DNA from: Nocardia rhizosphaerihabitans
Lineage (GTDB): Bacteria; Actinomycetota; Actinomycetes; Mycobacteriales; Mycobacteriaceae
Assembly: GCF_014646295.1 (NCBI RefSeq)
Contig: NZ_BMNE01000004.1
Span: 558,001-622,000 of the forward strand
Direction: 5' to 3'
DNA length: 64,000 nucleotides
Shown here: positions 25,451 through 34,140 of the stretch, one piece after another
How positions within the stretch are numbered: the first letter of the stretch is position 1
Layout: each line of letters begins with the position of its first letter
Notes under the pieces: model-generated
Databases searched by the model: none
The model's input: only the letters and a program-made list of their open reading frames with translations
Told to the model about the DNA's origin: nothing
Translations under genes and position numbers: made by a program

Positions 25451-27025
25451 GTGACCAGCCCCACCGACAAACCGGCCCCGGCAGCGCCACGGCCCGACGA
25501 GCCCGACGAGCCGGCGCGCACACCCGACTCCGTCGACGAGCCGGCGCGCACACCCGACTCCGCCGACAGCACGGCCCCCGAACCGGCCGAGGACGAGGTC
25601 GACGTCAGTTTCACCCTCGCGCCGGAACCGGTGGTCCGCGATGTGGCCGAGGAGGCCAGGAAACTGGTGCACGGCGCCGCCCGCGCGCTCGCCGCCCAGG
25701 GCCCGGCCGGCTGGCGCAGGCTGGACGCGGTCTTCACGATGACCGTGACCGCCGAGATCGTGCTCGCGGTGTACTCCGACGACGAACAGCGGGTGACCCG
25801 GCTGCGCCCGTCGGCCGAGGTGCTCGAGCTGATCCGGGAGCATCGGCAGCTGTCGGCCGAACTCGGCGACGGACCCTGGTGGCGGCTGATGCTCGGACTC
25901 ACACCGGAGGGCCGCATCCAGGTCGACTACGACTACGGCGACGAGCCCTTCCCGGCCGACCACCTGTTCCCGCCGGGCGCCTACCAGGCCGATCTCGAGG
26001 CCTTTCCCCGAGGGGCGCTGCCGTTCTGGCTGGCCGCCTATCTCGCGCACGACGACCGCCAGCTGCGCGCACCCGTGGCGGCAGCGGCCGCGGCCCGTGC
26101 CGACGCCGCGGCGGGAACGCAGCCGGTCGCGGTGCCCGGACTGCCGCCGCTGCCGCTGCTCGTGGCGCGCTGGGCGGTGCTGGCCGCGGGCGCGGTGGCG
26201 GTCGAGGACGAGTGGGGCCCGCGGTTCCTGCCGTCGATCGCCCGCTTCGACACCGGGGAGCGGCACGGCAGCTCGCTGTATCTCCTGCCCGGCGATCGCG
26301 CGGTGCTGTCCGGCGGTGTCTGGAACGAGCCCGGCCTGCGCGCGGCCTACAACACCGGTGCCGCACTGCCACGGTTGTTCGCGGGCGCCCCCGACTGGGT
26401 GGCCACCCCGACCCTCGATCGCCGCGCGGCGGGCGGGCTGCTCACCTTCTGCTACTGGTGGGACGACGGCGCCTGGTATCAGGGCGAGTCGCCCGCGTCC
26501 GAGGCGATCGCCCCCGCGGTGCCGCCGGTGTTCTCGGCGGAGTCCACCGCGGACACCGTCGCCCGGATGATCGACGATCAGCCACCCGCGCTGCTGCGCG
26601 CCGCCGCCGAGACCCTGGTCGCCGCCGCCGAAGCGGGTGTCGTCACGCGCGGCACGCTGGTCGAATTATTCGGTGACGAAGGCTTTTTCGACCTAGACGG
26701 CGGGCTGTTCCAGCTGGTCGTCGCCGGCGTGGTGACCACCGAGTCGGCGTGGCCGATGCCGCGCCGGGAGGCCATCGCCCTGGTCGGCAAGTATCTGGCC
26801 GAGCACGCCGTCGACCCCGCCGCCTTCCCGGTCGCGCAGCTGCGCGCCGACCGGTTGTCGATGGGCTGGATGGTCTACGTCCCGGTCGAACCGGGGGAGA
26901 TCGCGATCGGCAGGGCGATCTACTACGTCGCCGACGACGGTGTGCTGGAACGGTCGTCGTCGGCGGTGGCGCCATCGATATTCATCGACGATTTCGAGCG
27001 TCGGTATCGGGAGAGGCATGGCTGA
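25451..27025 (+). CDS. YezG-like immunity protein paralogue 1 (long form)
   Basis: This 524-residue cytosolic-looking protein starts with a Pro/Asp/Glu-rich tail containing a doubled DEPARTPDS(V/A) unit. A first YezG/DUF600-like domain follows, with AAQGPAGWRRLDAVF, GDGPWWRLMLGL and VDYDYGDEPFP, and then a second region with LPGDRAVLSGGVWNEPGLR and FCYWWDDGAW. YezG-type proteins are immunity proteins in polymorphic toxin systems. A TTG at 25442 is possible, but the AGGAG at 25436-25440 better fits the GTG at 25451. Its end overlaps the next gene, a paralogue. Compared with that paralogue it has about 75 extra C-terminal residues. The immunity role is inferred from domain and position; no toxin target is known. 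Confidence 0.6.
   Translation: MTSPTDKPAPAAPRPDEPDEPARTPDSVDEPARTPDSADSTAPEPAEDEVDVSFTLAPEPVVRDVAEEARKLVHGAARALAAQGPAGWRRLDAVFTMTVTAEIVLAVYSDDEQRVTRLRPSAEVLELIREHRQLSAELGDGPWWRLMLGLTPEGRIQVDYDYGDEPFPADHLFPPGAYQADLEAFPRGALPFWLAAYLAHDDRQLRAPVAAAAAARADAAAGTQPVAVPGLPPLPLLVARWAVLAAGAVAVEDEWGPRFLPSIARFDTGERHGSSLYLLPGDRAVLSGGVWNEPGLRAAYNTGAALPRLFAGAPDWVATPTLDRRAAGGLLTFCYWWDDGAWYQGESPASEAIAPAVPPVFSAESTADTVARMIDDQPPALLRAAAETLVAAAEAGVVTRGTLVELFGDEGFFDLDGGLFQLVVAGVVTTESAWPMPRREAIALVGKYLAEHAVDPAAFPVAQLRADRLSMGWMVYVPVEPGEIAIGRAIYYVADDGVLERSSSAVAPSIFIDDFERRYRERHG
25505..25564 (+). repeat. 30-bp tandem direct repeat, two copies
   Basis: Two adjacent 30-nt units (25505-25534 and 25535-25564) differ at one base and encode DEPARTPDSV and DEPARTPDSA in the disordered N-terminal tail of the first YezG-like protein. 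This looks like a recent in-frame slippage duplication. Confidence 0.9.
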
Positions 27026-28208
27026 GCAGCACACGGACAACCGGCCGGACGCGGGCGCCGCGGTCGGCACCGCCGAGCCGCCGACCGCGGACGTCGCCGA
27101 GCGGATGTCGGCACTCAGCTACCGGATCGGTCTCGAGCTCGCCGAACTCGGCCCGCAGGGCTGGTGGCGGCTCACCGCGTCGTTCGCGATGACGGTGACC
27201 GCCGAAGCGGCGGTGGTGATGTTCACCGACGAACAGGGCCGCGCGGTGCGGGTTTTCCCGGCCGAGGACGTGCTCGCTCTCGTCCGCGAGCACCGGCATC
27301 TCTCGGCCCAGCGTGACGACCAGGCGTGGTGGCGCTATCTGCTCGACCTCACCGGCGACGGGCAGATGGAGATCGACTACGACTACGGCGCCGAACCGTT
27401 CCCGCCAGGCCAGCTCTTCGCGCCCGCGGCCTATCGCAGCGACCTGGAGATCTATCCGCGTGCTTCGCTGCCGGTGTGGCTGGCGGCCTATGTCGGCCAC
27501 GGCGACCGCCAGCTTCGCACCCCGCGGCAGGCGGCCGAACAGGAGCTGCGCGATCGTGTCCGCGGCCGGGAACCGGTCCGCTCCGAGCCCGATCAGGAGT
27601 TCCCGCCGTATCCGCTGATCGCCCGGCGCTGGGCGGTGCTGGCCGCGGCGTTCGTCGCGGTCGGCTCGCCGCTCGGACCCCGGATCGCACCGGGCGTGTG
27701 CGTGTTCGAGGGCACCCAGCGCAGCGGATCGACCCTGGTCCGGTTGCCCGGCGAGCGCGCCGTGCTCTCCGGCGGGGTGTGGGACGCGCCCCGGTTGCGC
27801 GAGACCTACCAGGACGGCGCCGCCATGCCCGAGCTGTATCGGGGCGCGCCGTCGTGGGTGGCCGAGCCGACGCTCAACAGCCGCTGCGCCGACGGCCTGC
27901 TGTCGTTCTGCTACTGGTGGGACGGCGGCGCCTGGTATCGCGGCGATTCGCCCACCTCCGCCGAACTGGCCCCCGCGGTGCCCGGCATCTGGACCACCGA
28001 CACGGTGGCCGGCGTGATCGCCGATCTCGTCGGCGCGACCGGCGACCGGCTCGCCGCCGTGACGGCGCTGGTGACCGCGGCCGAGGCGGGCGCGGTCACC
28101 AGCGCCGCGCTCACCGAATTGTTCGGCGACGACGGAAGTTTCGACATCGACGGCGCGTTCTTCGAGCTCACCGTCGCGGGCGCGACCGGAAGGGACACCA
28201 CCAGATGA
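27018..28208 (+). CDS. YezG-like immunity protein paralogue 2 (short form)
   Basis: The 396-residue product is clearly homologous to the preceding protein along its whole length. Shared blocks include GPQGWWRLTASFAMTVTAEA, YDYGAEPFPPGQLF, LPVWLAAYVGHGDRQLR, VLSGGVWDAPRLRETY and SFCYWWDGGAWYRGDSP. It stops right after the FDIDGAFFELTVAG strand, so it lacks the last 75 or so residues of paralogue 1. The ATG at 27018 lies inside the end of that gene (8-nt overlap), and its own stop overlaps the next start. Tandem, divergent immunity genes are typical where several toxin variants must be countered. This role is inferred. Either paralogue could instead be a dedicated cofactor of the giant protein. 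Confidence 0.6.
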   Translation: MAEQHTDNRPDAGAAVGTAEPPTADVAERMSALSYRIGLELAELGPQGWWRLTASFAMTVTAEAAVVMFTDEQGRAVRVFPAEDVLALVREHRHLSAQRDDQAWWRYLLDLTGDGQMEIDYDYGAEPFPPGQLFAPAAYRSDLEIYPRASLPVWLAAYVGHGDRQLRTPRQAAEQELRDRVRGREPVRSEPDQEFPPYPLIARRWAVLAAAFVAVGSPLGPRIAPGVCVFEGTQRSGSTLVRLPGERAVLSGGVWDAPRLRETYQDGAAMPELYRGAPSWVAEPTLNSRCADGLLSFCYWWDGGAWYRGDSPTSAELAPAVPGIWTTDTVAGVIADLVGATGDRLAAVTALVTAAEAGAVTSAALTELFGDDGSFDIDGAFFELTVAGATGRDTTR

Positions 28209-28972
28209 CCGACAGCACGGCGCTCGACGTCGACGATCCGGAATTCCACCTGGGCTCCGACGACGACCGCACCACCTACCGCGGCACCCCCTACACCGGT
28301 CAGGCGATCGAGACCGGCCCCGACGGCATCGTCGTCGGCCGGTGGTCGTTCGTCGACGGCTACGACGACGGGCTCAGCCAGGCCTGGTACGACAACGGCG
28401 TGCTCGCCTCGGAGGGGTTGATGCAGCGCGGCCTCGCCGTCGGCGAGTGGCGGGAATGGCGCCGCGACGGCACCCTGGCCACCCTCGACGTCTACGCCAG
28501 GCCCGGCTATCTGCGCCTGCGCAAACGCTGGGACGAGCACGGCGCCCTGATCGAAAACCGGCTGGTGGCAGGCGCGCCCGGCGACGTCGTCGAGCTGAAG
28601 CCGCTCGGCATGTACCGCGAGATGTACGACGGCGAGCGCGACGAGCTGCCCTCCTTCACTGCCGCGCTGGCGTCCGAACCGCCCGCCGAGCACGCACGGG
28701 TGCTCGCGTATCTGCGCGCGGCGCCACGGGTGTTCGACATCATGTCCGCCGTCCCCGACCTGCTCGCCGGCGAAGGCTGGATTCCCGGCGGCGCCTCCCT
28801 GCACTCGGACGGCGAGTGGATCTGGCGTGCCGACTTCATCGAGTACTACGCGGGCCACCCGCTCACCCTGCCCACCGAATTCCTCGACCACCTGCGCGAG
28901 AACGGTTACCGCCCAGCTCGATTCGATCAGGCCGACCCGAACTTCCACGTGGCGGTCGACCGGTTCCGCTGA
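28205..28972 (+). CDS. YwqK-like (MORN-repeat) antitoxin or immunity protein
   Basis: In this 255-residue protein residues 22-95 carry MORN-like repeats: YRGTPYTGQAIE, then GRWSFVDGYDDGLSQAWYDN, then GVLASEGLMQRGLAVGEWRE. This is the pattern of YwqK-type antitoxins, which neutralise partner toxins in polymorphic systems. The C-terminal half is different, with LHSDGEWIWRADFIEYY, and may bind a specific target. The ATG overlaps the stop of the YezG-like gene (ATGA), making it the last gene of the coupled cassette. A 167-nt gap follows before the ESX substrate genes. The YwqK label is motif-based; which toxin domain it would bind is unknown. Confidence 0.6.
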   Translation: MTDSTALDVDDPEFHLGSDDDRTTYRGTPYTGQAIETGPDGIVVGRWSFVDGYDDGLSQAWYDNGVLASEGLMQRGLAVGEWREWRRDGTLATLDVYARPGYLRLRKRWDEHGALIENRLVAGAPGDVVELKPLGMYREMYDGERDELPSFTAALASEPPAEHARVLAYLRAAPRVFDIMSAVPDLLAGEGWIPGGASLHSDGEWIWRADFIEYYAGHPLTLPTEFLDHLRENGYRPARFDQADPNFHVAVDRFR

Positions 28973-29139
28973 CCTCCGCCAACCGATTGTCGACCCGCAG
29001 CCACCAGCGAGATCGGCACTGTACATGCGCGATTCATTTCCGCGACATTAGAATCGTTGCTACGACGAAAGAATCGATCGCGCTGGCTGGCTCTCTCGTC
29101 GCAGGGGCGCCCGTGTGGTGATGAGGAGGACGGTCGCGT

Positions 29140-30936
29140 ATGGGTGAGACACCCAATCCGTGGAGTGGGCTGCGCAGCGAGTCGCTCAGCGGTGCACTGG
29201 AACTGCAGCCGAAGGTCATCGAAGGTCTGGTCAACGAGGCGATCGAAGTCCGGATCCGGGTGAACTCGGTGAAGGCCGAGCTGGCCAAGGTGGACAACCT
29301 CAAGGCGTTCGCCGCGGTGGTCCCGTCGGCGGCGGCGCTGGCCGACCGTTTCTCGGCCAAGGGCCGCGACCTGAAGAGCATCCTCGATGACCACACCAAG
29401 ATCCTCGACGACATGGGCGACACCTTCCTCGCGGCGGGCAAGGCCTACAGCGACAGCGACACCGGCGGCAAGGCCGATTTCACGGCGCTGCGCGGCCGGA
29501 TCAACGCCGACAAGGGCAAGACCGAGAGTCTCGGCCAGCGCCCCCAGGCCTTCGGTCGCTGTATGGACATCACCGTCCTGAAGAAGGACGGCGGCGGCGT
29601 CCCCGACAGCCTGCTCATGCCCAAGGGCTTGAAGTTCGACCCGATGATCGTCAACGCCGAGGACCCGACGCAGTTCACCTACGCGCAATACCAGACGATC
29701 ATCGCGTCGATGGCCAGCCCGGACATGTCGGTCACCGTCGCCCAGGCCGCCACCGACTGGACCTGGCTGGCGGGCAGGCTGAAGGAGAAGTTCGACGAGC
29801 TGTCGAACGCGATGATCGCCACCGAGAGCAGCTGGCGCAGCCCGGGCAACGCCGGTGGCGCCGATCGCGCCCGGCAGGCGATCACCGCCTACGGAACGGG
29901 CAACAAGGACCTCGTCGACGGCATGAAGGCTCTCGGTACGGCGCTGCAGTACGTCTCGGACTGGGTGTACGCGACCCGGACGTCGTTGCAGGCGGTGAGT
30001 GCCACCGAGGTGCCGCTCATGGTGCCGGAGTCGGTGCGCGCCTGGGAGACCCGCAAAGAGCTCACGCACCAGCAGGGCTACGCCAACGCGATGAAGAACA
30101 CCTACGTGCTGGGAGTGGACCACACCGCGGACGTGATCGCGCTGCTGCCCGATCCGATCCCGCCGACGACCGGCAGTCAACCCACCGGGAACGGTACCGG
30201 TACCGGTACCGGGACAGGGTCCGGCAGCGGCTCCGGGTCGGGCTCCGGTGCCGGCGCCTCGGGGCTGTCGTCCGGCTTCCAGAACGGCATGTCGGCGCTG
30301 ACCAGCGCCGCGCAGACCGCCGCCCAGCAGGCCGCCAGCGATGCCGCCAAGGCGGCTGCCCGCACCGCGGCCGAGCAGGCAGCCAAGGCGGCCGAGGACG
30401 CGGCGAAGCAGGCGCAGTCGGCGGCGTCCTCGGGACTGGAGCAGGCCGCCTCGGCGCTCACCTCCGGTATGGAGCAGGCGAGTTCGGCCGCGCAGTCGGC
30501 GCTGGATCAGGCCAGCTCCGCCGCCGAGCAGAGCGCCCTGTCCTCGGTGCCCGGCCTGGCCGGGCTCAACTCCGCGCTCGAGGAACAGGCCAAGAAGATG
30601 ACCTCGGCCGCCAAGAGCGGCGGTGGCGGTGGTGGCGCGGGCGGCGGTGCGGGCGGCGGCCTGCCCGCCCAGAACCTGCAGAACGCGTCGAGCCTGTTCC
30701 CCAGGGCCGCGGTCACCGCGACCGGGCTGGAAGGGATGGCGAGCCGCGCGGGCATCGCGGGTGGCGCCGGGTCGCCGATGGGCGGCATGCCGATGGCCCC
30801 GATGGGCGGCGCGGGCGCCGGTGCGGGCGGTCAGCAGAAGGAACACAAGCGGGCCGACTACCTCGACTCGGTCGAGCACCTCGAGGAGGCGATCGGCGCG
30901 GCGCCGATCGTGGCGAGACCGGTCATCGAGCAGTGA
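29140..30936 (+). CDS. EspB-like (PE-PPE-fold) type VII secretion substrate
   Basis: The 598-residue protein has a helical first 330 residues with a PE-like part ending in KAYSDSD (a YxxxD export signal) and a PPE-like part with SSWRSPGN, comparable to the WxG turn of EspB. A (TG)n(SG)n linker, an Ala/Gln-rich coiled segment (residues 375-480), a Gly-rich tract and a C-terminal RADYLDSVEHLEEAIG tail follow. That tail resembles the acidic tail of EspB. EspB is exported by ESX-1, cleaved by MycP1 and forms ring oligomers. A GGAGG precedes the ATG. The stop overlaps the GTG start of the espG gene, its likely chaperone. The EspB assignment rests on architecture, and a plain PPE-type protein is the alternative. 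Confidence 0.6.
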   Translation: MGETPNPWSGLRSESLSGALELQPKVIEGLVNEAIEVRIRVNSVKAELAKVDNLKAFAAVVPSAAALADRFSAKGRDLKSILDDHTKILDDMGDTFLAAGKAYSDSDTGGKADFTALRGRINADKGKTESLGQRPQAFGRCMDITVLKKDGGGVPDSLLMPKGLKFDPMIVNAEDPTQFTYAQYQTIIASMASPDMSVTVAQAATDWTWLAGRLKEKFDELSNAMIATESSWRSPGNAGGADRARQAITAYGTGNKDLVDGMKALGTALQYVSDWVYATRTSLQAVSATEVPLMVPESVRAWETRKELTHQQGYANAMKNTYVLGVDHTADVIALLPDPIPPTTGSQPTGNGTGTGTGTGSGSGSGSGSGAGASGLSSGFQNGMSALTSAAQTAAQQAASDAAKAAARTAAEQAAKAAEDAAKQAQSAASSGLEQAASALTSGMEQASSAAQSALDQASSAAEQSALSSVPGLAGLNSALEEQAKKMTSAAKSGGGGGGAGGGAGGGLPAQNLQNASSLFPRAAVTATGLEGMASRAGIAGGAGSPMGGMPMAPMGGAGAGAGGQQKEHKRADYLDSVEHLEEAIGAAPIVARPVIEQ

Positions 30937-31712
30937 CAGCCGTGCTGGAGTTCACCCCGGTCGAGTTCGCCGCGCTGTACGAGGAACTCAAGGAGGACGG
31001 TCTGCCGCAGCCGCTGAGCTATCGCGGTGTGCCGCAGACCTATTCCGAGAGCGTCCGGATCAAGCGGGAGGCCTGGCAGGCCCTGCGCCGCCGCGGTGGC
31101 GCCGAGCTGACCCAGCTCGTCGAGGCGCTCACCCGGCCCGACATCCGGGTGATCGCCCGCGGCGTCGACGGGCTCGACCCGGCGAATCCGAAGCGGTCGC
31201 TGCGGATCCTCGGGGTGCGCAAGGGCGACGACGCGTTCCTGGTGCGCCAGGAGCCGGGGGAGACCATGCTCGACTCGGCGGGCTTCACGGTCACCAGGCA
31301 CGACGCGCTCGCGCTCGGCGACGCGGTGGCCGCGGCCTTTCCCTCGGCCGACGCGGGCAGGCGCCGCGACTTCGAGCTCGTCGACCGGATGGCGCAGGAC
31401 ATCGACTTCTCGTTCGGCCGTTCGCTCGTGCACGACACCGGTGACGACCCCGCCGCGGACGGCGCCGACTTCCTCCAGCAGCCCGAGGATCTGACCGGCA
31501 CGATCGAGTTCGAGCAGGGGTCGTCGCGGTTCGGGCCGCGCGGCATTCTGCGCCTGTACCTGGTCTGGCGTGATGTGGTCGACGACGGCCGGTACGTGAT
31601 CGTCCCCGGCACACCGGCCAGGGTGGTCCCCGCCGACCGTCGCAGGATGGTTTCGCTGATCAATATGAACATCGCCGAAATTGTCAGAGCCATCAAGGAT
31701 GATCGTGCGTAG
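30933..31712 (+). CDS. espG: EspG-family type VII secretion chaperone (first copy)
   Basis: EspG proteins are cytosolic chaperones that bind the helical tip of PPE (and PE-PPE) substrates and deliver them to the secretion machine. This 259-residue protein has the family layout: an N-terminal LEFTPVEFAALYEEL helix, mid-protein strands (RILGVRKGDDAFLVRQEPG), and a C-terminal domain with FGPRGILRLYLVWRDV and a final MVSLINMNIAEIVRAIKD helix. The GTG start overlaps the stop of the EspB-like gene by 4 nt, which suggests that protein is its client. A second EspG at 35423 follows the PE/PPE pair. The two EspGs are divergent, as expected if each serves its own substrate. Confidence 0.8.
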   Translation: MTAVLEFTPVEFAALYEELKEDGLPQPLSYRGVPQTYSESVRIKREAWQALRRRGGAELTQLVEALTRPDIRVIARGVDGLDPANPKRSLRILGVRKGDDAFLVRQEPGETMLDSAGFTVTRHDALALGDAVAAAFPSADAGRRRDFELVDRMAQDIDFSFGRSLVHDTGDDPAADGADFLQQPEDLTGTIEFEQGSSRFGPRGILRLYLVWRDVVDDGRYVIVPGTPARVVPADRRRMVSLINMNIAEIVRAIKDDRA

Positions 31713-31721
31713 GGAGGGCAG

Positions 31722-32054
31722 ATGGACGAGTTTCCCACCGAGTTCACCGCCGCGTCGCTGACGGGCGCGATCGAGGTGCGTACCACCGAGCGGGGCTTGC
31801 CGGTGGGTATCACCATCGCCGCCGATCAGCTGCGCGGGGATCCGGGTGCGCTGGCGGCCGAGGTGCTGCGGCTGTGCCAGAAGTCGGCCAACCGGGCCGG
31901 GCTGGCGCGGCGAAATCAGCTGGCCGAGGCGGGATTCGATCCGGGGCTGCTCGCGGCGACCGGGCTGCCGACCGAGGCCGAGGTCGCGGCGGCGGAGATC
32001 GTCGAGGAACAGGAATACGACACCGAACCGGAGAGCTGGCTGCGTTCTGTATGA
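31722..32054 (+). CDS. EspD/EspH-like ESX accessory protein
   Basis: This 110-residue protein has a central beta strand and helix (GAIEVRTTERGLPVGITI, then LAAEVLRLCQKSANRAGLAR) and ends in LPTEAEVAAAEIVEEQEYD. The ending is very like the LPTPEEAAAAEAEVFATRYD end of mycobacterial EspH, as I recall it, and the preceding region has the same order of strands and helices. EspH lies directly after espG1 in ESX-1, and here too the gene follows an espG. EspD and EspH help stabilise or export EspA/EspE-type substrates. The AGGGAGGG before the ATG is a good ribosome binding site. The assignment is moderate because only short motifs are compared. Confidence 0.5.
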   Translation: MDEFPTEFTAASLTGAIEVRTTERGLPVGITIAADQLRGDPGALAAEVLRLCQKSANRAGLARRNQLAEAGFDPGLLAATGLPTEAEVAAAEIVEEQEYDTEPESWLRSV

Positions 32055-32078
32055 GCCGGCCAGGGAGGAGGTCAGGAC

Positions 32079-32375
32079 ATGGTCGAGACCATGGACGAAC
32101 TCATCGCCCGCGTGCAGGGGCAGCTGTACCGGCTGCAGGATCTGAGCGAGGCGACGCAGCACATCCGGGCACAGGAGACCTCGCCTGACGGTGCCGTGAC
32201 GGTGACCGTCGACGGCACCGGCGCCATGGTGGGGCTGGAGTTCTCGCCCGCCGTCGGCAAGCTGACGCCGGAGAGTTTCGAGCGCGTGCTGGTCGATACC
32301 GCGCGGGCCGCCGCCTACCGCGCCTACGGCGAACGCGCCGGGCTGATCACCGCCTTCAACGAAGCGGGCACGTGA
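32079..32375 (+). CDS. YbaB/EbfC-like protein (EspL-like)
   Basis: The product is a 98-residue protein with an N-terminal helix (MDELIARVQGQLYRLQDLSE), the beta segment GAVTVTVDGTGAMVGLEFS and a second helix (SFERVLVDTARAAAYRAY), which is the compact YbaB fold. In ESX-1 the corresponding protein is EspL, needed for stable secretion of EspE/EspF-type substrates. GGAGG at about 32064 gives a good ribosome binding site. It is the third YbaB-type gene in the window, after 1-89 and 2682, and is the last of the run that starts at 29140. Whether it binds DNA is not visible. Confidence 0.68.
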   Translation: MVETMDELIARVQGQLYRLQDLSEATQHIRAQETSPDGAVTVTVDGTGAMVGLEFSPAVGKLTPESFERVLVDTARAAAYRAYGERAGLITAFNEAGT

Positions 32376-32469
32376 GATTCAACTGATCTTCACCGGTGCG
32401 ACGCATAGCGCCGATCCGGAACGGGTAGATAAAGTAACGAAACACCAAGGGCTGTTTCGAGATTGGACG

Positions 32470-32787
32470 ATGGTCATGAATCACGTTGCGGTAGTTCCCG
32501 ATGCAGTTCGTGCGTACGCGGGTGCTTCGGCCACGATGGCGGCCGGGGTGGCGCAGGCCGGTGCCGTCGACCAGGCCGCGACTGTCGCCGCTGTGGTGCC
32601 GGTGTTCGGCCTGATCGGGCAGGAATTCCTGCTGTCGTTCGCCTACGCCCAGGCCAACCACCTGACCTCGGTGGCGGAGCTGGCTGCCGTCCACGCGGGC
32701 ACCGCGCTCACCGCGACGCAGGCGGCGACGACCTATGAGGGCGCCGACACGGCGGGCAAGCTCGGCATCGCCTCGGTGATCAAGTAG
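32470..32787 (+). CDS. EspC/EspF-like (WXG100-like) secreted protein
   Basis: This 105-residue, Ala-rich, helix-turn-helix protein begins with AVVPDAVRAYAGASATMAAG and has a middle turn around FGLIGQEFLLSFAYAQ. It ends with TTYEGADTAGKL, which contains a YxxxD export signal (YEGAD). The layout matches the EspC family of ESX-1 secretion-associated proteins, where EspC is co-secreted with EspA. The next gene, after 2 nt, is an EspA/EspE-like candidate, the same pairing as espA-espC. An in-frame ATG at 32476 is equally possible, and no strong ribosome binding site distinguishes them. A GTAACGAA motif at 32434-32441 lies in the upstream spacer. Confidence 0.62.
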   Translation: MVMNHVAVVPDAVRAYAGASATMAAGVAQAGAVDQAATVAAVVPVFGLIGQEFLLSFAYAQANHLTSVAELAAVHAGTALTATQAATTYEGADTAGKLGIASVIK

Positions 32788-32789
32788 CC

Positions 32790-34112
32790 ATGACGTTTCC
32801 CGGGGGAGCGCCGTCCGGTGGCGTAGCGCTGGATCCGACCGTGCTGGAACTGCTGCGCGGCAGCGCCATGGCGCCCCTGCTCGACCAGCCGGTGAGCCAG
32901 GCGCTGAGCTCGATGGGCCTGCCGCAGCTGCCACAGCTGCCACAGTTCGTGCAGCTGCCCGAGATGCCGCCGCTGCCCACGATCGATCTGACCGCGCTGA
33001 TGCAGCCGCTCACCCAGCTCGCGTCCGCATTCGGCACCGGCCAGCTCGGCGGCACCGGCGCCGACCCGACCGAGATGCTGTCCAACGTCAGCTCGGTGCT
33101 GAGCACCATGATGTCGCTGGGCTCCACGGCGCTGCAGACGGTGATGTCGCTGTGGCAGAGCGCCGCGGCCTCCGAGGCGGCGACGAAGGCGACGGCGGCC
33201 CAGGCCGACGGCGCCAAGCTGGCGGCGCAGAGCACCCAGGAGAAGGCGGTGCTGGCCGGCGCGGCGGGCAATGTCGCGGTGGGCGCGGCCAAGCTGGGCG
33301 CGGTCATCGCCCGTTATTCGGCCACGGTCGCGCTCGCCCCGCTCTACGCGATGACCCCGGTCGGCCAGGGTGTGCTGGTCGCGGCGACGATCGAGGCGAT
33401 GACCGAGGCGCTGGCCATCACCGCCGAGACCAAGATCGAGCTGGTCGGCCGCAGCGCGGAGATGACGACCGCGGGCGAGAAGGTCCAGGTGACCAACGCC
33501 CCGACCGGCGTCGACTCGTCGTCGGAGTCGCTGTCCCAGCTGATGAGCATGATCACGCCGCTGATCAGCACCGCCACCACGGCGGCCTCCTCGCTCGGTT
33601 CACTGGCCGAGCAGGTGACGTCGCTGTCCACGACGAACACCACCGGCACGACGACCACCGACACCGCGACCACCGGCGAGGCCATCTCGGCGGAGGACGC
33701 GGCGGCCGGCGCGGGCCTCGGTGGCGGCGGTGGGATGGGCGCGATCGGCGGGGTCGGTGCTGTCGCCGCCGCGGCGACGCCGCTGAGCCCCTGGCAGGGC
33801 GGCCGCGGCAGCGGCATGTCCACCGTCGGGCTCGGCGGAATGGCAAGCGCCGCACCGGCGACCGGGAGCACGGCGAGCACCGCGACGAGTTCGACCGCAC
33901 CCGGCTACATGCCGATGGGCGCCGGCGGCGCGGGCGCGCCGATGGCCAGGGCCGTCGACGGTGGCGGCAACGAGGCGGTGCACACCCAACTGGTCACCGG
34001 CCACCACGGCGACGAGGTCGTCGGCCAGATCGACGGGGTGTCGATGCCGGTCGTCGGCGGCGCCGAGCCGGTGACCACCGAGGCACCGCCCGACAAGGAA
34101 CTCACACTGTGA
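32790..34112 (+). CDS. EspA/EspE-like helical type VII substrate
   Basis: The product has 440 residues. After a Pro/Leu/Gln-rich start, a long helical part (LGSTALQTVMSLWQSAAASE, then AAGNVAVGAAKLGAVIARYS) contains an Ala/Gly-rich hydrophobic stretch. The second half is a Thr/Ser/Gly-rich low-complexity region (GLGGGGGMGAIGGVG) ending in a short acidic tail. This resembles EspA/EspE-type ESX-1 substrates, and its coupling to an EspC-like gene (2-nt gap) supports that. No detailed sequence match can be shown from memory, so a generic PPE-like or Gly-rich surface protein remains possible. It would be exported as a folded dimer. Confidence 0.45.
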   Translation: MTFPGGAPSGGVALDPTVLELLRGSAMAPLLDQPVSQALSSMGLPQLPQLPQFVQLPEMPPLPTIDLTALMQPLTQLASAFGTGQLGGTGADPTEMLSNVSSVLSTMMSLGSTALQTVMSLWQSAAASEAATKATAAQADGAKLAAQSTQEKAVLAGAAGNVAVGAAKLGAVIARYSATVALAPLYAMTPVGQGVLVAATIEAMTEALAITAETKIELVGRSAEMTTAGEKVQVTNAPTGVDSSSESLSQLMSMITPLISTATTAASSLGSLAEQVTSLSTTNTTGTTTTDTATTGEAISAEDAAAGAGLGGGGGMGAIGGVGAVAAAATPLSPWQGGRGSGMSTVGLGGMASAAPATGSTASTATSSTAPGYMPMGAGGAGAPMARAVDGGGNEAVHTQLVTGHHGDEVVGQIDGVSMPVVGGAEPVTTEAPPDKELTL

Positions 34113-34140
34113 CGCGGGTACGACCACGACAGGAGTGGCA

